From the NCBI RefSeq assembly GCF_001263205.1, contig NZ_CP012333.1:3100001-3164000 (forward strand): a stretch of 64,000 bases of DNA, read 5' to 3'. Within the stretch, counting starts at the first letter, position 1, and each line of letters starts with the position of its first letter. The translations under genes and the position numbers were made by a program. This document shows, piece by piece, positions 61,212 to 64,000 of the stretch. The notes beneath the pieces were generated by a model, which ran no database searches, had not been told where the DNA came from, and was given only the letters and a program-made list of their open reading frames with translations. Source of the DNA: Labilithrix luteola (GTDB lineage Bacteria > Myxococcota_A > Polyangia > Polyangiales > Polyangiaceae).

Positions 61212-63209
61212 CTACCTCGGGCCTGGCTCCGAGCACACGTGGTTGACGCAGATCGTGCCGCTCGGTGCGTTGCAGCAATCCTCGTTCTTTTCGCATCGGT
61301 CACCGTCGCTGGCGCATGCACTAGCGCTCTTGCAGACGAGCCCGCCGTCAGGACCACTGCCGTCGCAGAAGCCGCCGCAGCACTCTGTGCCGGACGCACA
61401 TCCTTGCCCGTCCCCCTTGCAAGGGTCTAGCGCCCAGAAGCCGCGCATGTTGAGCGACGATTGATCTTGTCCCGGCAGGAGGAACGGCGGATGGCTCGGA
61501 TCGACGCCCGGGCTCGCGTTCAGATCGATCGCCGCGACCCACAGCTCTTTCACCGCGGCAGAGGCGCCGGTCAGGAGGTTGCCGTACGTGCGGCGGCTCG
61601 TGAAGACGACCCAGAAATAGCCGCCCGAGGGGACCGGCGCGAACGTCGGCTCGTAGTTGAGCGACACGTCGCGGGCGCCGGCGGCGAACGGGTAGCCGTC
61701 GCCGTCGAGCTTTGCGAGGCGGACCTCTTGATTCGGGGTGACCGCGCTTGCGAAGTAGAGATCCGCAGCGCCGTCACGCGTGTCGAGCGGTCCACGGTGG
61801 TAGACGATCCATTTCGCGTCCGGAGAGACGCTCGGCCAGGCGATCTCCGCCGCCGCGCCTTTCGGGACCAGCTCCGTCGTCGCACCGACCTTCGCGTTCT
61901 TGAGATCGAAGTCGTACGCACTCAGCGCGCCGTTCGCGATGTTCACATAGGCGAGCTTCGTTCCGTCGGGCGCAAAGTTCGGCATCCCGAGCGTCGCGCT
62001 CTCGAGCCCGCTCCCCGCGACGAGCGTTCCGTCGGCGGTGTTCCAGAGGCCGGCCTGCGCGCCAGGCGGACCGGGGAGCGGTGAAGCATTCTGCACGACG
62101 TATTTGCCATTCGGAGACACCGCCGAATTCGACCACAGGCGCTTCTGCGCGCTGCCGGCGCCGCCGCCCGTATCGTGGATCGGCGCGTTCTTCAGGAGGT
62201 CGTACGATCCGCCGAGCGTGTCGCCACCACTCACGAGCGTCGAGCCATCGGCGGAGACCGTGTGGCACGTCATCGTGCAGGTGGACGTGGGCAACGAACC
62301 GAAGGAGCCTGCGCTGAAGTCGTCCGGCGCCGCTGCACCGGGCTTGATGCGCATCACACGCCCTTTGTTGTTGGCCCAGTAGTAGATCGTTCCGCGCATC
62401 GAGGCGGGCGCGATCGTCCAAGACTGCTTCCCGGCCACGGTCACAGTCCCGGGCGCGCCCGCTTGACGCGCGACCGTGAGATCCGCTGCGCCGGACGTCG
62501 AGTCGACGAACTTCTGCCAACCCTCGGTCGTGAACGAATACCGCGAGGGAGGCGGCACCTTCGTGAAGGACTCGAGCTCGAACGTCGCGCTCGTGACGTG
62601 CACGTAATACATGTCGTCGGCGCCGCCGTTGTTCCACATGAGAAGCGGAGCGTTGAGCCCGCGCGGGAACACCGTGCCGTCGTACGGGTAGGCCCACTGG
62701 ATGGCCGCATCCTTCGCCGTCGCGCCCTTCAACGCGGCGATCGTCCCGGGATCCGCGTTGCCAGGATTCTCGAGGAGGTGCAGTTTGACCGTGAGCGTCG
62801 CGTCGGCGGTCTTGTCCGACAACGCAGCCTTGATCGCGACGATCCCGCCGATGCTCCCCGTCGTCGAATAGACGCCGCTCGCGATGTTTCCGACCTGAAG
62901 ATTCGTCGCCGTCCACCTTGCCGACGTCGTGACGTCGCCCGTCGAGTTGTCGGAGTACGTCGCGATCAGCTTGAACGCCTGCGTCTGCACCGCACCGCTC
63001 TCGACCGTGAGGGTGGCAGTGGGGGGCTCCACGCGCAGCGAGACGACCGACCGCTCACCGCTGTCGCCGAAGCCGTTTGCCGGATCGCCGGTGCCGCTGG
63101 GCGAGCCATTGCCGTCCTCGTTCCCGCTCGACCCACACGCGAGCAGGACCGCGATCACCACCGCGCCGGCGGCCGGAAGAGTCGGTCCAAAAGGCAGACG
63201 TCGGCTCAT
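61212..63209 (-). CDS. TolB/WD40-like beta-propeller lipoprotein with Ig-like N-terminus and Cys-rich tail
   Basis: A 665-residue predicted lipoprotein (lipobox LLAC, C25). A bacterial Ig-like domain (about 55-145; TLTVESGAVQTQAFKLIATY, SARWTATNLQVGNIASGVYS) precedes a propeller region (about 150-590) with blades such as LWSNSAVSPNGKYVVQNAS, GMPNFAPDGTKLAYVNIA and AWPSVSPDAKWIVYHRG. In between, STCTMTCHTVSADGS (C311, C315, H316) resembles a haem-attachment site with three rather than two intervening residues. The tail has a knot-like Cys cluster (GCASGTECCGGFCDG, CEKNEDCCNAPSG). No enzymatic role can be assigned; surface location is likely. Confidence 0.82.
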   Translation of the reverse strand: MSRRLPFGPTLPAAGAVVIAVLLACGSSGNEDGNGSPSGTGDPANGFGDSGERSVVSLRVEPPTATLTVESGAVQTQAFKLIATYSDNSTGDVTTSARWTATNLQVGNIASGVYSTTGSIGGIVAIKAALSDKTADATLTVKLHLLENPGNADPGTIAALKGATAKDAAIQWAYPYDGTVFPRGLNAPLLMWNNGGADDMYYVHVTSATFELESFTKVPPPSRYSFTTEGWQKFVDSTSGAADLTVARQAGAPGTVTVAGKQSWTIAPASMRGTIYYWANNKGRVMRIKPGAAAPDDFSAGSFGSLPTSTCTMTCHTVSADGSTLVSGGDTLGGSYDLLKNAPIHDTGGGAGSAQKRLWSNSAVSPNGKYVVQNASPLPGPPGAQAGLWNTADGTLVAGSGLESATLGMPNFAPDGTKLAYVNIANGALSAYDFDLKNAKVGATTELVPKGAAAEIAWPSVSPDAKWIVYHRGPLDTRDGAADLYFASAVTPNQEVRLAKLDGDGYPFAAGARDVSLNYEPTFAPVPSGGYFWVVFTSRRTYGNLLTGASAAVKELWVAAIDLNASPGVDPSHPPFLLPGQDQSSLNMRGFWALDPCKGDGQGCASGTECCGGFCDGSGPDGGLVCKSASACASDGDRCEKNEDCCNAPSGTICVNHVCSEPGPR

Positions 63210-63380
63210 TCTAAGTTCCTCCGATCTGGAGGATGCCGGTCCTCGGCTCTTCCCGCGCGGCTTGATTGCGCTCGAGACGAGCTAGAGACCGCTCGAATCT
63301 CGTGATCTCGAGAGTCGAGCAACACGACGAGCCTCGCAGCCTCGACGCGCTCGTGATCGGCACGAATTCGACCACGCAGC

Positions 63381-63424
63381 GCCACCTCGCGGACACCTCG
63401 CAGGCACCTCGCAGGCACCTCGCG
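63381..63424. repeat. four 11-bp tandem repeats
   Basis: GCCACCTCGCG, GACACCTCGCA, GGCACCTCGCA and GGCACCTCGCG follow each other without gap. The array abuts the stop codon of the truncated LeuA-like paralogue (63427-63429). Unit length is not a multiple of three. Confidence 0.85.
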
Positions 63425-63426
63425 CT

Positions 63427-64000
63427 TCAGGCGCGTCGCGTTCGATCCACGAGCCAGCCCTCGCCGTTCACCATCGATTTCACGACGGCCGACGCGTGGA
63501 CGCCGCTCGGCGTGCGGACGAGCGGATAATTGGCCGGAATCTCCCAGTGGAGCGCCTTGGCGACGGCCTCGGAGTAGTCGAGGAGGTTTGCGAGATCGGG
63601 TTCGTCGTCGAGTTGGCCGAGGAGCTTGAGGTTCAGGAGCAAGAGCTCCATCGGAACGTTGCCGACGCGTTCGCCGATTCCGAGGCCCGTGCCGTGAACT
63701 CGATCGGCGCCGAACTCGAAGGCCCACAGCGCATTCTCGAGCGCGAGCCCACGGTCGTTGTGACCGTGCCAGTCGATGCCGATGTCTTCGTGGCCGGCTT
63801 CGAGCAAGATGTTCTTGGTGAACTGAAGGAGGTTTCGCACGCCGTCGGGCGTTGCGTGACCAACCGTGTCCGAAAGGCAGAGGCGCGAGGCGCCGTGATC
63901 GATGGCCGAGCGAAAGAGTGTCCTCAGCACGTCCGGACGCGAACGCGTGGTGTCTTCGGTGACGTACGTGACGCGCAGACCGGCCTTGACGGCGACGTCG
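63427..64000 (-). CDS. LeuA/HMG-CoA lyase-like paralogue, C-terminally truncated and cut by window edge
   Basis: The frame is open to the window end, so the N-terminus lies beyond it. Residues match the intact paralogue at 58122-59390 closely: YVTEDTTRSRPDVLRTL, CLSDTVGHATPDGVRN, GIDWHGHNDRGLALENA, GLGIGERVGNVPMELLLL and GVHASAVVKSMVNGEGWLVD. It then stops with RTRRA, whereas the paralogue continues about 90 residues (YSGVPAGMIGRTQEI onward), and it lacks a short GRDAF-type segment after NYPLV. The missing C-terminal part and the tandem repeats immediately after the stop suggest a deletion-damaged gene. Whether the shortened protein is active is unknown. Confidence 0.82.
   Translation of the reverse strand, partial: DVAVKAGLRVTYVTEDTTRSRPDVLRTLFRSAIDHGASRLCLSDTVGHATPDGVRNLLQFTKNILLEAGHEDIGIDWHGHNDRGLALENALWAFEFGADRVHGTGLGIGERVGNVPMELLLLNLKLLGQLDDEPDLANLLDYSEAVAKALHWEIPANYPLVRTPSGVHASAVVKSMVNGEGWLVDRTRRA

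Overview
The window is high-GC bacterial DNA that looks like a member of the Myxococcota, most likely class Polyangia. Support comes from the many secreted lipoproteins with Asp/Ala/Gly-rich linkers, modular Cys-rich proteins with NCGxCG units, a MYXO-CTERM-like tail, a myxobacterial-type outer-membrane beta-barrel, and a gene run that matches the Glt/Agl gliding-motility genes gltD-gltE-gltF-gltG in order and architecture. No rRNA, tRNA, CRISPR array, prophage or intact insertion sequence was found. The lineage is inferred from gene content; no marker gene was compared.

Layout. 0-6 kb: housekeeping genes (DnaQ-type exonuclease cut by the window edge, citrate synthase, prepilin peptidase, YciO/Sua5-type protein) and an exported protein. 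6-13.9 kb: a six-gene minus-strand heavy-metal RND efflux operon whose genes nearly all overlap at start/stop codons. It is bracketed by a 500-bp direct repeat (5503-6002 and 14716-15215; 3 mismatches), the second copy being a truncated duplicate of the exported protein's C-terminal half. 15.3-26.2 kb: a frameshifted ECF sigma factor, a membrane regulator, five consecutive lipoproteins (Cys-rich, two WGxxxxDVW propeller-like, RCC1, IgGFc-binding-like) and a facing lipoprotein with G-x-D-x-Y repeats; this reads as a cell-surface locus of unknown role. 26.1-29.6 kb: a sigma54-type response regulator, a receiver-only protein and a histidine kinase, preceded by a decayed tandem duplication.

29.7-35.7 kb: an FAD-linked oxidase divergent from a LysR regulator, ThiD, an outer-membrane barrel, a CBS-pair protein and a membrane protein. 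35.8-45.7 kb: an exported protein, a TPR protein and gltD-gltE-gltF-(67-aa ORF)-gltG, mostly translationally coupled. gltH, gltI and gltJ do not follow; instead 46-50.3 kb holds a second RND pump (adaptor with a frameshifted lipoprotein signal, plus transporter). 50.4-57.1 kb: a half-size GDT1-type cation exporter, a CNNM/CorC-type protein, a receiver protein, a papain-like lipoprotein and an ftsE-ftsX-envC-like operon.

57.1-64 kb: a Tat-type lipoprotein with a superoxide-reductase-like domain carrying a low-complexity insertion, a LeuA/HMG-CoA-lyase-like enzyme divergent from a LuxR regulator, a small unknown gene behind a Fur-box-like palindrome, a beta-propeller lipoprotein, and a C-terminally truncated paralogue of the LeuA-like enzyme running off the window end. 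Two genes show apparent one-base deletions in short C or G runs (15563-15567 and 46078-46081), so either real lesions or assembly errors should be considered.
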